From Hymenolepis diminuta (lineage: Eukaryota; Platyhelminthes; Cestoda; Cyclophyllidea; Hymenolepididae), in NCBI GenBank assembly GCA_900708905.1, contig CAADRB010000088.1:1-64000 (forward strand): 64,000 nt of DNA, given 5' to 3'. The position numbers were made by a program, and so were the translations under genes. Below are positions 63,223 through 64,000 of this stretch, one piece after another; the first letter of the stretch is position 1, and each line of letters opens with the position of its first letter. Below the pieces are notes generated by a model. It had not been told where the DNA came from. It worked only from the letters and a program-made list of their open reading frames with translations, and did not search any database.

Positions 63223-63462
63223 TTATTTTTCATTTTTTACTTTATAAATGAACTGAGATAAATTATACAAGTACCAGGAAACTTGGGATGCTACGGTTGC
63301 AAGGTTGTTTAAATAGACCTCTGCGTTGCTACCTGGTGGGCTGATGTGCGTGGATGTTAATGCAAGGTGCTTCTCCCAGTCTCTTGTCATTTCACAGATT
63401 AGATTATGTTGGTATTTTGAGAACAGGGATTTAACACAAACTATGTCAGTCTCTGGAACCAT
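63223..63462 (-). CDS. Hypothetical 79-codon frame or exon
   Basis: The minus-strand ATG at 63460-63462 follows an in-frame TAA 9 bases upstream. The protein begins MVPETDIVCVKSLFSKYQHN, is polar in its middle (TRDWEKHLALT) and less AT-biased than its surroundings. A donor-like CCACCAGGTAGC occurs within, so the real coding part could end near ...HISPPG. No family is recognised; it may equally be a gag-like repeat fragment. Confidence 0.22.
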   Translation of the reverse strand: MVPETDIVCVKSLFSKYQHNLICEMTRDWEKHLALTSTHISPPGSNAEVYLNNLATVASQVSWYLYNLSQFIYKVKNEK

Positions 63463-63924
63463 CTTGACTTAATAGATTTGAAACCCTTCCGCTGCACACA
63501 AATGGACACAGTTTTGACTTTTCTTCATAAAATACTCAATTTATATCCCGTTATTTTTCGTCAATAATGACCTCTCCCCACTTCTCAACAAATCTTGTCC
63601 CTATGATTCTCTTGTCTTCTCAGTCGTCTTCTACTGCCTAGCCGCTAGCATATCTTGATACCATATTTATTAAACTGGATTTCGTAATGTTAGAGACATA
63701 AATGTAAGAGTTATCCTAGAATTTTTATGGCCTCAGATAAAAATACAAATATTCTTACAAATTTGAGCACTATAATTAACATTTGCAATTCTTTGCAATT
63801 TCTCTCAGACAGATTTCTCTTATTGATTCAAATAAAAAGACTACCTCCAACACCCGGCTTCTTAATAGCTGGATCACAGGTGCTCGTCACTAAGCCCGAC
63901 ACCGCCTAGTCATTCTGTCACAGT

Positions 63925-64000
63925 TATACGTTAACCTGACGTCTCTACTGAACAAGTGTTTTCCCTCTGACTTCCTGTTTCCCACTAGGACTAGATACAC
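63925..64000 (+). repeat. Short repeat matching 45285-45360, cut by the window end
   Basis: See the partner entry. It is truncated by the end of the window. Confidence 0.45.

Overview
This is AT-rich nuclear DNA from an invertebrate animal. The one unambiguous gene is a canonical Ras GTPase split by several very short GT-AG introns (36-79 bp) and one very long last intron. The repeats are of animal type: Tc1/mariner, Ty3/gypsy, a zinc-finger retroelement, and a tRNA-derived SINE-like family. Tiny early introns followed by a long late one are common in parasitic flatworms, but the sequence alone does not settle the phylum. There is no bacterial or organellar signature, no CRISPR array, no rRNA and no intact tRNA gene.

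The first 22,368 bases are one giant inverted repeat. Positions 1-11115 equal the reverse complement of 11254-22368 (position x pairs with 22369 minus x). No indel is seen, and no mismatch was found wherever the arms were compared. A 138-bp asymmetric spacer separates them. The right arm ends exactly at a lone N (22369) beside CT-rich low-complexity DNA, and the left arm ends exactly at base 1. Each arm carries a complete ras gene, so the two copies lie head to head with start codons about 1.4 kb apart. Exons 1-6 encode the whole GTPase domain. A seventh exon 8.9 kb downstream, too short to be found by ORF length, supplies a lysine-rich tail and a CQLL prenylation box. Perfect arms plus the N and the scaffold-edge coincidence make an assembly fold-back a serious alternative to a real palindromic duplication.

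The remaining 41.6 kb (22370-64000) has no confident host gene. It is a mosaic of old, decayed interspersed repeats. These include two truncated mariner elements in the same orientation whose 783-bp interiors are identical while their termini differ; a remnant of a Ty3/gypsy integrase C-terminus; a gag-like fragment; a possible Penelope-like RT fragment; three copies of a C2H2-finger retroelement fragment; a SINE-like family with an intact B box; and several unnamed repeat families, the most abundant (here R1) with about ten copies including those inside the palindrome arms. A few isolated exon-like segments (48.4 kb, 47.1 kb, 63.2 kb) are listed with low confidence.
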